Source of the DNA: Trissonchulus latispiculum
Taxonomy: Eukaryota; Nematoda; Enoplea; Enoplida; Ironidae
Length of the DNA stretch: 64,000 nucleotides
Assembly: GCA_030248195.1 (NCBI GenBank)
Contig: JASAND010028127.1
Location: forward strand, 1 to 64,000
Reading direction: 5' to 3'
Shown here: positions 22,458 through 33,636 of the stretch, one piece after another
Position numbering within the stretch: the stretch's first letter is position 1
How the letters are laid out: each line of letters begins with the position of its first letter
Notes under the pieces: model-generated
The model's input: the letters and a program-made list of their open reading frames with translations, nothing else
What the model was told of the DNA's origin: nothing
Database searches by the model: none
Translations under genes and position numbers: made by a program

Positions 22458-23417
22458 TTGGACAAGTTCGAATGTTCAGAAAAAGCTAAAGGTAAGTTCA
22501 AAGAACTACTACGTAAGTACGTACATGTGTTTGCTACACCAGAGAATCTTGGAAGATGCAGCACAGGACAACATCTCATCGATACAGGAATGGCAGGTCC
22601 AGTAACAGCAAAAGCATATAGGATGAACCCTGTGGAAAGGGCTGAAATCGAAAAGCACATCAAGAAAATGTTAGAACAAGGCATTTGTGTTCCATCAGAT
22701 AGTCAATGGTCTTCACCGTGCATGCTTGTAGGCAAAAAGGACGGAACAACCCGATTTGTCATTGATTATCGCCAGTTGAATAAAATAACAAGAAAAGACC
22801 GCTATCCTTTACCAAAAATCGATGAAATTCTAGATATGTTCAGTAAAGGGAAATTCTTTTCAACTTTGGATTTAAATAGCGGTTATTGGCAAATCGAGAT
22901 GTTCCAGCCTCATAAGGAAAAGACCGCGTTTATTTCACATATGGGCTTGTTTCATTTCAATGTCATGCCTTTTGGTTTGACAAATGCCCCTGCGACTTTT
23001 CAAAGAATTATGGAACGAATTTTCACAGAATTGCCAGTTTATATCGACGATTTGTTAATTCCTTCTAACGACGAATCTCACCATCTAAAAATGCTAGAAG
23101 TGGTTTTTCAAAATCTATCAGATCATGGTTTGCGTTTGAAAATGAAAAAGTGCGTGTTTTTCCGCAAAAAGGTTGAATATTTAGGACATTCTATCTCCGA
23201 AAAGGGTATTGAAACAGATCCGCGTAAAGTGACTGCGGTTCAAAATTTTCCAGTACCTACTACCATTAAACAGCTACGTGGTTTCTTAGGTATGGCAGGT
23301 TATTATCGGAGATTTATATGTAACTTTAGTTCTATTGCGGCACCAATGAACGTTTTGTTGAAAAAGATGAAGGTTTTCATTGGAACGATCAATGTCAAAA
23401 AGCTTTTGAAACCCTAA
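22458..23417 (+). pseudogene. Element A reverse transcriptase
   Basis: Conserved RT blocks in order: VGKKDGTTRFVIDYRQLN, LDLNSGYWQIEM, FGLTNAPATFQRIM, the catalytic YIDD (23040-23051), then LGHSISEKGIETDPRK and RGFLGMAGYYRRFI of the RT-RNase H connection. The strand before YIDD looks shortened (ELPVYIDD), suggesting an in-frame loss. The frame ends at 23417, before RNase H, so RT and RNase H are no longer joined. Confidence 0.85.
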
Positions 23418-23850
23418 AACAGGCTTTAGTAAACGCACCAGTTCTTGCATACCCTGACTGGGATAAACCTTTTATTTTGACAACAGACGCTAGTGTCGTG
23501 GGTCTTGGTGCAGTGTTAGAACAGGACCAACTTGGAGAGAAAAAGCCTAAACCTATTGCGTATGCTAGTCGATCTTTAGTTGGTGCAGAAAAACGCTATA
23601 AAATTGTGGAATTAGAAGGTCTTGCAGTTTTTAGTTTTGTAAACATTTTCAGCATTACCTACGCCATAGACAGTTCACTTTATATACTGATAATGAAGCC
23701 CTAAAGTATATTTTTGCAAACGCCAGAAATCAAGGCTATACTCGAATTGCCAAATGGGCTATTGTACTTTCTGAATTTAATTTTCGAACTGAACATCGAA
23801 AAGGCGTAGATAATCCTGTAGCAGATTGTTTGTCTCGTAACCCTCAAACT
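23418..23850 (+). pseudogene. Element A RNase H
   Basis: RNase H motif LTTDASVVGLGAVLEQ (catalytic Asp) near 23480 is followed by PIAYASRSL and KRYKIVELEGLAV. The frame is then lost near 23635. In another frame the domain goes on with YTDNEALKYIF and EHRKGVDNPVADCLSRNP and leads into integrase. At least one frameshift splits the domain. Confidence 0.75.
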
Positions 23851-25728
23851 TCCGTCGTTGATACTAACGACCGGAGCGACGAAGGTGAATATAAATCTGT
23901 TGTTGCTAAGAATGCTTTTCAGTACGTATCTGATGAATTTGATGTAACGGGTGAAATGTTCCCGCCAGTTTGTGTTATTGAAAAATACTCTGACGATGAA
24001 TGGGCTCAAGCTCTTAAAGTTGACGCTGATTTTGGTTCTTTTATTACGTATCTTGAAAAAGGCACATTGCCCAAAGATGACTTAACTTGGACTCTAATAA
24101 GTAGTCAAGCTGACTTTGAATATGAAAACGGTATTTTGTATCGCTGGCTTACTGATATTCACGCCAAAAGGAAGAAAGGTTCAGGACGTTTAATTTGTGT
24201 TCCTAGAAAATTTCGCGATTATATTTTGGAACAATACCATTCTGCTATTGATACTGGTGGTCATCAGGGTATTCCTCAAACTCATTATAAAGTTGCGACT
24301 AGATATTATTGGCCTATTTTGTTCACTGATGTGAAATTGTACGTACGTAATTGCATTGTTTGTGCTAAGTTTTCGATAGGCCCGAGGAACCCTCAAGCTC
24401 CGATGAAAATTTATCCGCCAGTTTCGAAACCTTTTGAAAGAATTTATGCTGACGTTATGCATTTTCCTACGAGCAAAAAGCAAAATGTTTGTGTTTTGGT
24501 AATTATTGATCAACTTACCCGTTGGACAGAAGCATGGCCCTTAAGGAACGAAAAAGCTGAAACTTTAATACGTATCATTTTGAATGAATTTATTTTACGA
24601 TACGGAGTTCCTACTGAGGTCGTAACGGACCAAGGTCCTAATTTTCAGGCAGAAGTCACAACTGCACTTTTTAAATTGATGGGTACAAAGAAGTTACGTA
24701 CCACTGCCTACCATCCTCAGTCAAACGGTTTAGTAGAACGGGCAAACGGTACTATACGTGAAATAGTTAAGAAGTACGTAGATGTTAACCAACGCGATTG
24801 GGATGTCAAGTTAGCTTTTGCTATGCATGCATACAGAAAGTCATTGCATTCTACTATTCAAGATACACCGTATTTTTTGTTATTTGGTCGGGACTGTCAA
24901 GTTCCAGAAGATTTGTTGTTTGAAAACATTGATAAGCCAGTAATTTCTCTTGTTAATTATAAGACGTCTTTAATACGAACTTTAACAGAAAACTGGCATC
25001 TTACAGCTCAAATTACAGCTGATAAAGCGGAACTTGTAAAACAGCGGTATGATAAACGTGTTCGTTTGAAGAATTTTGAAGTGGGTCAAATTGTTATGCG
25101 TAACATTACTCAAATGCCACAACCTACGGGTACTATGTCTAAATTGGCACCTAAGTACGACGGACCCTATAGAATTGTCGAGGTCCTTTCTGATCAAAAC
25201 GTGCGCTTACGTGATATGAAAAAGGGTGACATTAGCAAGGTCATACATGTCAATCGTTTGAAATTGCTACCTAATATAAACCCTGAAACTTTGGAGGAGT
25301 TGGAAATAGATGTTGACGATCCAACTGCTTCCACTAGTACTGATGTTGTAGATACGTCTGTAGATAAGGATACTGTAGCTACTGATGATGATATTGTCGT
25401 ACGTAAATGTGTACTAAAACCCACTGAAACCGACCAAGAACATAATAATAATAATACCGCAAATGAACATCATGACGAAGATATTCAAGTCGTTAATAAA
25501 GAGCTTAATATGGTGCAACGAAAAGAGTTGCCTACGGAAACGGGAACGGAAGAAACCAAAGTACATCAATCTCAACCATGTCAAGTTATGTCTACTACCA
25601 TACACTTTACTCCTTCGGTTGCCTGCACCTCAGCTCCAATTACCCATCAACCGAAGCTCCTTTTCTTCCCTTCCCCAAATCAAAATTATAATGATTGTAT
25701 TTTGTCAAAGAAACTTTCATATGACTGA
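23830..25728 (+). CDS. Element A integrase with chromodomain-free GPY/F C-terminus
   Basis: Open for 632 codons, continuous with the end of RNase H. The zinc-binding HHCC region is H...GGH (near 24235-24262) with CIVC (24354-24365). Catalytic core D-D-E: ADVMHFP, VTDQGPNF, and ERANGTIREI. The C-terminal GPY/F module reads KYDGPYRIVEV, ending with VIHVNRLKLLP. A Thr/Asp-rich tail of about 150 residues follows. The catalytic triad is intact, so this part could still encode an active domain, although RT upstream is broken. Confidence 0.85.
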   Translation: MSRNPQTSVVDTNDRSDEGEYKSVVAKNAFQYVSDEFDVTGEMFPPVCVIEKYSDDEWAQALKVDADFGSFITYLEKGTLPKDDLTWTLISSQADFEYENGILYRWLTDIHAKRKKGSGRLICVPRKFRDYILEQYHSAIDTGGHQGIPQTHYKVATRYYWPILFTDVKLYVRNCIVCAKFSIGPRNPQAPMKIYPPVSKPFERIYADVMHFPTSKKQNVCVLVIIDQLTRWTEAWPLRNEKAETLIRIILNEFILRYGVPTEVVTDQGPNFQAEVTTALFKLMGTKKLRTTAYHPQSNGLVERANGTIREIVKKYVDVNQRDWDVKLAFAMHAYRKSLHSTIQDTPYFLLFGRDCQVPEDLLFENIDKPVISLVNYKTSLIRTLTENWHLTAQITADKAELVKQRYDKRVRLKNFEVGQIVMRNITQMPQPTGTMSKLAPKYDGPYRIVEVLSDQNVRLRDMKKGDISKVIHVNRLKLLPNINPETLEELEIDVDDPTASTSTDVVDTSVDKDTVATDDDIVVRKCVLKPTETDQEHNNNNTANEHHDEDIQVVNKELNMVQRKELPTETGTEETKVHQSQPCQVMSTTIHFTPSVACTSAPITHQPKLLFFPSPNQNYNDCILSKKLSYD

Positions 25729-25804
25729 AGTTATATATGCACTTTGTAATTTAGGACAAGTTAATTCTATATTCTGCGCTTTTCATCTAAATTCTGGAAT
25801 TTTC

Positions 25805-28800
25805 ATGGCCAAAAGAGTTCACTCCGGCTGGAGTGATGAGGAAAGTTCTGCGCCTAAAGTCAGAACATATGATGTAGCGCCAAATCCTGCTCAAAGACAG
25901 GCCATTGCAAATCAGAGAAGAAATGCCAAAAGGAGAGACAGGGCGCAAGGAAAGCCGCAGAAAAAGAAATCCCAAGGATGGGAAGAAGATTTTCAGTCAG
26001 ACTATGCTGTCGAGTCATTTCAACAGACGCCCACTCAACTTCAGAGAGAGGAGCAGCGGAGACGACTTCAAACTTTGGAGAATACTATGGAAAAGCTCTA
26101 TTTGGTTCAGACTCGACCGGTTACTTTGTCATCATATTTGGTGGACGAAATTGCTAGTAGATGGAAGCCAAACAGTTATACGTTTTCCTGGGAGTATTCA
26201 GAAGGTAGTCTGTATGACATCGCTCAGGTGACAACATCGATTCCAGGAGTAGTTCCGGAACAGGTCCAGAGAAGGCAATGGGCAATTAATGAGTTGTGTG
26301 AAAAACAGGGAATTAAATCTATCTTTTCCTTTTTGGATCTTTTGAAGTGTATCCCTATTTTGAAGGAAATGATCCAAGGTCGGTACATTGTGATGGATCT
26401 GGAAGGAATTAGGCATGCTGCCTTTGGTCAAGAACAAGCGGCAAATGTGGGTGGCTATTCAGTTAGCCGGACCAATTGTGTTTGACAATGAACAGCCTAA
26501 GCCTAAGCATAAGATTGTGATTTGGCTCAGTGCCATTATGGCTACAACTCTGGATTTCCAAGTGCTGTTTCATATGCTCAGAAAGTTTTTCGATCCTAAA
26601 AATGGAGCGTTGTTCTTTGCAGTAGGAGCGAATTCAGATGCATTGAGGCTGACTAGATTTTTAGACTTGCCAGATTTAGATCAAAACTGCGTCGAATTGA
26701 CGGAATTTTGGCGTAACCTTGGCACAGTCTTGAATTCTATCGATTGTCCAGAAGGGTATAAGCCACAGTTTTGGGTTAACCATCCAGACCAGTGTACTCC
26801 AGGAGCGTGTAAAGGAAATTTGAGTTTGAAAAGAACTGCGGATAGTTGGTTTGTTCCAGACCCTAAGGAAGTGGTACAGGGTGCTCCAAAAATGTGGGGC
26901 GTCACTGTCCAACCGTGGGAATGGCATGCAGAATATTCTTGTGCAGATCTAACTGCTCTGGTAGAAATCACTCAGAAGCTGATGAAAGCCTGTTCACATG
27001 AAGATATGTGGGAGACGGCCGTAACAGCTTCGACAGTAGCTTTTGCGTTCACTCCTTGGAGTAAGACAGTAACAACCATTAGGAACAATCTAGGACTATA
27101 TCGTGGACCAGTTACACAAATGCATTCCAGGGTGGCATACAATAAAACGTTGCCGAGGGACAAAAAATCTTGATGATGGATGCAGTAGATAGACGAGTCC
27201 ATTGGTTTCACAGAAATTAGGCTACGGAAAGAGATGCAATGGTTCCTATTGTGTCTGATCATCCAACTAGATGGGGTCAGTTGATGAAAGATCCAGAATT
27301 GCCAATCGCCAAACGCCCAGAAACACTCAAAGTCATGTCTCAATATGTGAATCGACTATTAGAACTGGAAGAGCCTAACGAGGTTTTACGTCCAGATCAT
27401 ATGGACCATGAAATGTGGGATTGTAACTATTTTGCTCAGTTCATCGAGAAAGAGGAGCAAGGCATTGAGATTCAGGAATAGAAAAATTACGAGGATGATG
27501 TGGGTGTTCAAATTCAAGCATTGGAAGAACTTGTGTTGGCAGATGATTCGGAATTGGACGTTCCAGAGGAGGAATTGGAGTTAGTTGATCCACCGGTCCC
27601 GGAGCAACAGCCAGGACCATCGGGAGTTTTACCTCCACCACCTCCACCACCAAAATTGCCAAGGGTGCACATTGAATTCCCACCACCTCCAGTGCCACCT
27701 GAATTGCCAGAAATGATGGATATTTCATCTCCACCCAGATCTCCAAAACAGGTGAAATTGGTAGAGGATATTGAGACAGATGATGAACTTAGTGTGAATC
27801 ATTGGGAACAGGCATTCGGACAAAATTATCTCAATCCGACAGAACATCGGGAAAAAGAATCTGAGTCTGTGGAAGAGTCTGCAAGTCGTTCAGACGAAGG
27901 ACATGTAACTTTACCAGAAACAGCTCAGTCTTCCGAATTTTCTTTGAATGTGAGAGGACTCATCGATATAGTTAAACGAGTACAGGCTACGAATTATGCG
28001 CCACCGCAAACAGGAATTTATGTTGAGTTGATTACTACACGGTTTAATGGAATTCCAAATCAAGCTAAACATCATACTTTCCATGTTGTGTTGACCAATC
28101 CCTTGCATAAGAATGAGTTTGTGGCTGCAGCTCAGATGCCAGAAGGTATTCCAGAATTGGAAAATGTCCATCCTATTCAGATTCGAGCTAGAGAAACAAT
28201 CTTAACGCACAACGAGCATTTTGCCTATTTACAAGTACCTTCGGAATGAACAAGCTGGAAAACCTAATATTTCTGAAGTGGTTAGTGAGTTGACGGACGA
28301 GGTTCTAGTGGAAAGGAGTTTGTATGCTTTTGGTCCCGATGGACGTTTAGGGATTTACCCTTACTCCGTGTTGATAACCAAGTCCAGAATGGCAAAAGGG
28401 ACAATTGTTAACGTCGTACCCAATGCAGTGTTTGAACCATCTTCAGAGGAATTCATTGAGGTTTGTGATGAAGTGCGACGAGTTGAACAGGCAAAATGGG
28501 ACAGAAAACGAGCGCTTCAGGTGTATGATGAACCAGCTCGTGTACAGCCACCTGTAGGACCGATCGTACCAAAGGAGAAACTTTCTGATAAAGCGAAGCA
28601 ACATCGTAATAAAATCAAGAAGGAAATGCTAGACGATGAGGTTAGACCAGTGATGCAACCACCGGAATATCGTGACATCTCGGATTTTGCGTGGATAAAA
28701 GATGACGAACTTGAAGCCAATAGATTGATTAAGGCTATACCAGGATATCAGAAATGGTTGGAAGAATTAGACCTTTATTCACGCACGGCGAACAAGAGGA

Positions 28801-29098
28801 GGTTCTTGCACCTCTCAGCAAAGCAGAGTATTTGGATTGGCTTTATTCTAAATTGCATAGTCATAATTGGCGTGAAGTTTTGGTCATTTGCAAGGCAATA
28901 CGTTTAGCCATGGATAGAAAATTTCTCATTGATTTTGATAAGGTGTATGCGCCATTCGATATCTACGAGGGCATACCACCACAGCTGTTGGCACAAAAGC
29001 TCCAACAAGCTACTTCGCCAATTACGGTCTATCGCTTATGGGATAATATCATTGTGACTAAATTTCAAGCGACGTGCAACGATGATGTAAAGGTTTTT
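25805..29098 (+). pseudogene. Third coding region of element A: DEDDy 3'-5' exonuclease-like protein, frameshifted
   Basis: Starts at an ATG 77 bp after the integrase stop. The first part is a basic, Arg/Lys-rich segment (about residues 20-60). A DEDDy exonuclease-like domain follows. Exo I is YIVMDLEG (Asp 26396-26398, Glu 26402-26404). After a frame change near 26410-26440 comes VAIQLAGP. Exo II is FAVGANSDALRL (Asp 26637-26639), with VELTEF behind it as in RNase D/WRN-type domains. Exo III is EYSCADLTALVEI (Tyr 26934-26936, Asp 26946-26948, spacing Yx3D). Downstream are a Pro-rich region (27630-27720) and about 450 residues of unknown fold. Breaks: frame changes near 26420, 27165 (an A-run), 28230 and 28790, and in-frame stops at about 27217 and 27479. 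The 3' end is cut by the unit 3 junction. I do not know of a Ty3/gypsy element with such a domain. Confidence 0.7.
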
Positions 29099-29309
29099 AC
29101 TATATCATGATGGCCATGAGTGATGGCCGGCCAACAACTCAATATTGAACTTAATTAGGCTTTTAATTCGAGCACAAATTGTAGATGACGCTTTCGCGAT
29201 AGCCCACATGCGGTTTTAACCAAATGCTTTCAATGCTTGGCTTCAGCCTTTTTTCTACCCATGCTTTCCGAGCAGGCACAAATAGTTTTCCGCCAACTTC
29301 GTCGCTATA

Positions 29310-29562
29310 GGTAAACGGGGGGCAGCCTGTGTTGCTAACAGACAACGCATGTTGCCTTGGGGGCGACCGAGGCTAAATTCAGTTAATCTGAATTTGACCA
29401 ATAACCGCACGCCGGCTTGGCTTGGGGATCACGTTTTCTATCCGTGATCTTCGCTGCTCCGCTTCTTGTCCGCCTTTTACAAATGGACTGCGGAGAGCAG
29501 CACCTTACAGGCCTACTACAGTGCCTAACCGGTGGTTGAGTCCGAACTACAAAAAGAAAAGA
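29310..29562 (+). repeat. Retroposon 3' tail module, unit 3
   Basis: Same hairpins as at 13196-13440, with GATCACG/CGTGATC at about 29427-29450. Full length. Confidence 0.75.
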
Positions 29563-30495
29563 ATGCTTGGCTTAGAGACTGCCTACGTTTCTAAATTTTT
29601 CTCAGATATGTTCGTTCGTTCTGATGTTAGGCCTATTCTGGCCAAATAGCAAGTTCAACTGGTATACTACGCTTCATCTTAATTGTTTTCTCTGCTGTTC
29701 ACTTTACGTCCATTTGTCCATTCTCTTTCGTCCGCTGAGATTTCGACTGCCTGGCGCAAAAGCTACAGAGAAAGCTGAGAGAACTTGCTTCACTTGCAGA
29801 AGTTACTCCTAAAAGCCCCCCTACATTACGTTTTCCCTCAAAAGACAAACTTTTTCAAGTACAACAAGCTTATGTGAGCCATTATGCCGGTAGGACTCAG
29901 CCACAACTTGAAACCATGAAAATCGAACACATTTTTCAACTAAGTAATCCCTAGTCAAAAGATTGCTACCTTGCTCTGATTTGTCTTAATAATTAAGTTT
30001 ACTAAGTTTCGGTCCCGACATAAGTTTGATTTTTAAGTGTAATTTCTAAGTTAGCCTCCGACAGCCTGTAAGTTCTCAGTCGCCTTCTCCTTCCAACCTC
30101 TTCTGCTTCCATACATAGCTCGAATACAAGGAGTGAAACTAGTGAAACTAAGTTATTGACTTGTCGTTTTAAATACTTGCCGTCGTTTGCTTCTGCTAAT
30201 AGAAGACAGATATCGACATTCAATATAGAGGTAAACAGAAGTAATATTCCCACGGATAATGCTTGTAGGTTAGGTGATGCACTTATCGCTAACTGCAACT
30301 GATAATAATAAGTGCTACTGGCATAGAGTTTAAACGTAACTACAATTGACCGCATGCTCCTTACGGAAAGACAGCATAAACGGGTCCAGACGAGAGCCTA
30401 AAATGTTCAGTCAACATCAAAAATAACTACAATGACTTTATTGATGGAACTACAACTTTGACCATGTTGTTTCAACGTCATAACACTTAAACGTT

Positions 30496-31629
30496 TCAGG
30501 GGCAGAAGACGACGTTGTATTGGGAGTTTTGGTTTCCGTTGCTGCGGCACGTGTATGTAGACGCTTGATCGTCGTAGGCGTAGCTGTAGGCGTCGGGACA
30601 AATGGCTTTGATCTGCCCAGCGTAATTGACAGGCCAATCCTTGAGTTGACAGGTTTCTGGTCGATCGTGTCGATTGGCACAACAGTAGATATCCTGATGA
30701 AATTTCTCACAAGCACTTTGACAGGCAACCACTTGACCATTTTCACTGTACTTTAGTTGTTGAGGACATTGCCTGTTTAAATCCATTTTACATTGAGCCT
30801 TCTTGCAGTAGTACTGCCCCGGTCCAGAAGTGAAGGTTCCAGGCTTCGGCTCCACAGAAACAGGCAAATTATACCCATCAACCAAGCTGATATCGTAGTA
30901 GTCTTGGTTACCGTGGCCATCGAAGGTGAACTCAACCAGAGTATCCTTGTATGGTTGGTGCCCAAGGGATCTTCGACCCCAAAGTCGCCCCGACCAATGT
31001 GCAGGAACTGGGATAGTGACTCTGCCACCTCGATTAACGTTATATTGTTTGCTGTTGGTAAACACGTGGACATTGTGAGGGCATCGGTTGTCTACGTGAA
31101 ATGCATGACCTGCTAAAATATGAGAAGAACACTAGAATAGCTATTTGCCAAGAATATCTAACTTACTTACTTATTTTGAGAAAATATTAGACGGGTTATC
31201 TGTTTTATGCTAGTGCAGTTTGGTAAAGAGTACATAACTAACACAAACGTTATGGAAGCGCTTGCAATCAGGCCACGGTCGATCTCATCTATACGGTGAC
31301 GAATGTCCCACGCAACTGACTACAATTCTGTACTCAACTGTTGTGTCAGATCACTCTCACAAGGACACGCTTGAAGCCGCTCTGAGTTATAATGGACTCT
31401 ATTTAGTTATGTAGGTTAATGTTTCGTATTCAAGTTGCTATTTGTTATAATGAATAGTAAATAAAAAGCGAATAGTAAATTAAAACGACAATTAAATTTG
31501 GATAGATAAATCCCGTCATTTTAACATTGCACAATACAATCTGCTGTCATCTAGAGTACATTCAATCTCACCATATGCAGTGCTGATGCAGACAGCGAGG
31601 AGTACAACTGCACAAAGAAGGTTTGCCAT
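30496..31629 (-). CDS. Thaumatin-like secreted protein, copy 3 (two exons)
   Basis: Exons 31572-31629 and 30496-31109, 223 residues. Donor is G|GTGAGA and acceptor TTTTAGCAG. The exon-2 product is the same as copies 1 and 2 except Asp for Glu in the N-terminal HVENRCP motif. Residue 3 is Asn. AATAAA lies at 30437-30442. The intron is slightly longer than in copy 1 because of an extra 'gaatagtaaataaaaagc' stretch shared with copy 4. Intact. Confidence 0.9.
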
Positions 31630-31677
31630 AACGTTACAAGGATCAAGCTGAGAATGAACAGAACTGGGACTTGAGCG

Positions 31678-31684
31678 TATTTAA
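31678..31684 (-). promoter_or_regulatory. TATA-like box of copy 3
   Basis: TTAAATA on the minus strand, about 49 bp upstream of the ATG at 31629. Placement only. Confidence 0.35.
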
Positions 31685-31982
31685 GAAAATCGTGTTGGCG
31701 AAAAAGTAAGCGCAATTCAATGCCAGATGCAGCTGAACAAACAGGTGTCATGAGACAGCACGGCTGAGCAAAGCTGCAACTAAACGACTTGAATGATTTT
31801 CTTTGCATTTCTTAGCTCTCACTTCATGTGATTACTTTAGAGCCGTAGGAAGAGTGTTCTAACATTGAGCCAAAACAGCGCAAGGTTTTGAGTTCAAAGC
31901 AACGAAATAGTCATTTAAAACATGACTATATTTGAAGATGATTTGCTAAGACCACACCGTAAAGATTCAAAATGTACTCAGC

Positions 31983-33636
31983 ATGTTTTTTCATCAAAAA
32001 TGCACCTGGAATATGGCGACAGATGAGTTCTCAGAAGATCAAATTTTAAGACGATCGAATCTCATTATCTACAGTATCTACTTGAAGCATGATCAAGAAG
32101 AAAGGATTATTTTGGCACTCTACGTTGACGATCTTGTAGCCTCAAAAAACAAAGATACATTACAGAGAACACAGGATTTGCTGCTAAGTAAAAGACATGT
32201 GCGGAACGCATTATTATCTTGGTGTTGGTTGAGATTAAATACGATGTCGACAAATGAATCAGAAGAGATGTGTCGGAAAAAGTGCTGAAAATGTTTGGTA
32301 TGCAGAACAGCAAGCAAGTTTCCACACCGGCGGATCCCTGATTCTAAACTTCAGAAAAGCTCTGATTCGACACTTCAGAAAAACTCGGGTTCGAAATTTT
32401 TTGATAGAGCTTAAGGTGCTGGTATCCTTTTGTGCAGCGCTTTTGTGGTGATTTTTCGAAGCGCTATAACTTTCGCCACTTTTGGAGTTGAAAAGAGCTT
32501 TATACATCGTTTTAAAGCTTATAATCTGTGCATTAACATGAACTTACGAAACTAGCAAAATTGGCAAAAAAATAGCAAAAAATTTCCGACATGCTGACAT
32601 CTGACAGACTGAATATAGACCAAAAATTTTTGAACATCGATTTCTCAAAACTGTAGAATCGGCCAAAATTTCTTCTTGTGCCATGATATGAAGGACATGT
32701 GGGCCGAGGGACATTTTTTTGGATTTGGTTCAACAAGTCTCAGTACTCCATAAAATCCGGCAAATGCGCGATGACACGAAATTTCGCAACTTTCTATTCA
32801 GTTTTTCTCATAACTGGAGACGTTTTAGCTCAAACCAAGAAAAATGTCCCTCCGCGATAGGGCGAATTTTCATTCAGCCAAACATCACGCGAATCTATTG
32901 GGTAGTTTTTGAGAAATCAATGTTCAAAACAAAAAATCGCAATTTTGCCAAAACGGTTTTTCGGCTAATTCTCTAGCCTAAAGCAATGAACTCCAGCGAA
33001 TAGGTATTGATAAAATGCGCAATTGGACGGTGTATCGTTTGAGTATAAACAAGCCGAAATTGCCTGTAACATTTGGCAGTAATTTTGAAAAAACTGATTT
33101 CTTCAAAAATGGCCATTTTTTGACCCCAAACATCGTTTTTGGCTTATATCGCCTTAACCACTAGAGGTAGCTCAAAAGTTGTAAAAGCAAAAATGTTCAT
33201 TTTGGTGCCCTCTTTCCAACCATAACGACCAATCCGGTGTAGCGACTACGTACTCAGAGCATAATGGCAAAAACCAAAACTTTCTTATCTTTGCACCGAA
33301 AATGCGGGACTGGTCCCAGAATGTTAAAGAGCACTAAAATAATGTATTTGGAAAGTTTCATCCACTTTCATGAAGAATTGAAGCTTGTAGGGTCGAATTT
33401 ACACAACGCGATACCAGCACCTTAAAGTGTTACTACCAATCAGCTGCTGGCGGTTTGCTTTAAGCCGTTATTGCCATTCTCCCAGATTTGTCCGCCTTAG
33501 TGGGAGTCGTTTCTTTAAGTCAAACCCTGATGATTCGTATTGGGCAGCTTTGAAAAGAATCCTGCAATATCTACGGGGAACCACTAGCATTGGCTTAACC
33601 TATAAAAGATCTGACGCTGGCCTCGATTTACGCTGA
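31983..33636 (+). pseudogene. Ty1/copia RT fragment, unit 3, split by an insertion
   Basis: YVDD part at 31983-32414 and SNPDDSYWAALKRIL part at 33426-33636, separated by the TTAA-flanked element at 32415-33421. Otherwise the same as units 1 and 2. Confidence 0.75.
32415..33421. mobile_element. TTAA-flanked non-autonomous DNA element
   Basis: Units 1 and 2 read 'gagcttaaagtg' uninterrupted here. Unit 3 has 1007 bp bounded by TTAA on both sides (32411-32414 and 33422-33425). Terminal inverted repeats read GGTGCTGGTATC and its complement. A TTAA target duplication is typical of piggyBac and Kolobok. No transposase frame is present: the 85-codon frame at 32719-32976 has no recognisable domain. 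An unusual pair of GAGGGACATTTTT-like sequences in opposite orientation (32707-32720 and 32840-32855) lies inside. Confidence 0.85.

Larger units (their letters stand above)
17144..29098 (+). mobile_element. Ty3/gypsy element A, long copy with an extra third coding region
   Basis: Order: 5' LTR, primer site, gag, Asn/Gly-rich linker, protease, RT, RNase H, integrase with GPY/F-type C-terminus, then a third coding region. The protease-RT-RNase H-integrase order is that of Ty3/gypsy. gag and integrase are open; the protease-RT-RNase H part and the third region carry several frameshifts. There is no 3' LTR: at 29099 the sequence passes into array unit 3 through a stretch shared by both. Because the 3' end is missing, membership of the third region in the element is inferred from strand and 77-bp spacing. 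Confidence 0.85.

Noticed and set aside
28830..28907. A membrane segment at the end of the third region (IWIGFILNCIVIIGVKF), suggesting an envelope protein
   Set aside because: It arises only after a frameshift. The adjacent frame continues a soluble-looking sequence (KAEYLDWLYSKLHSHNW), so there is no evidence for an envelope gene.
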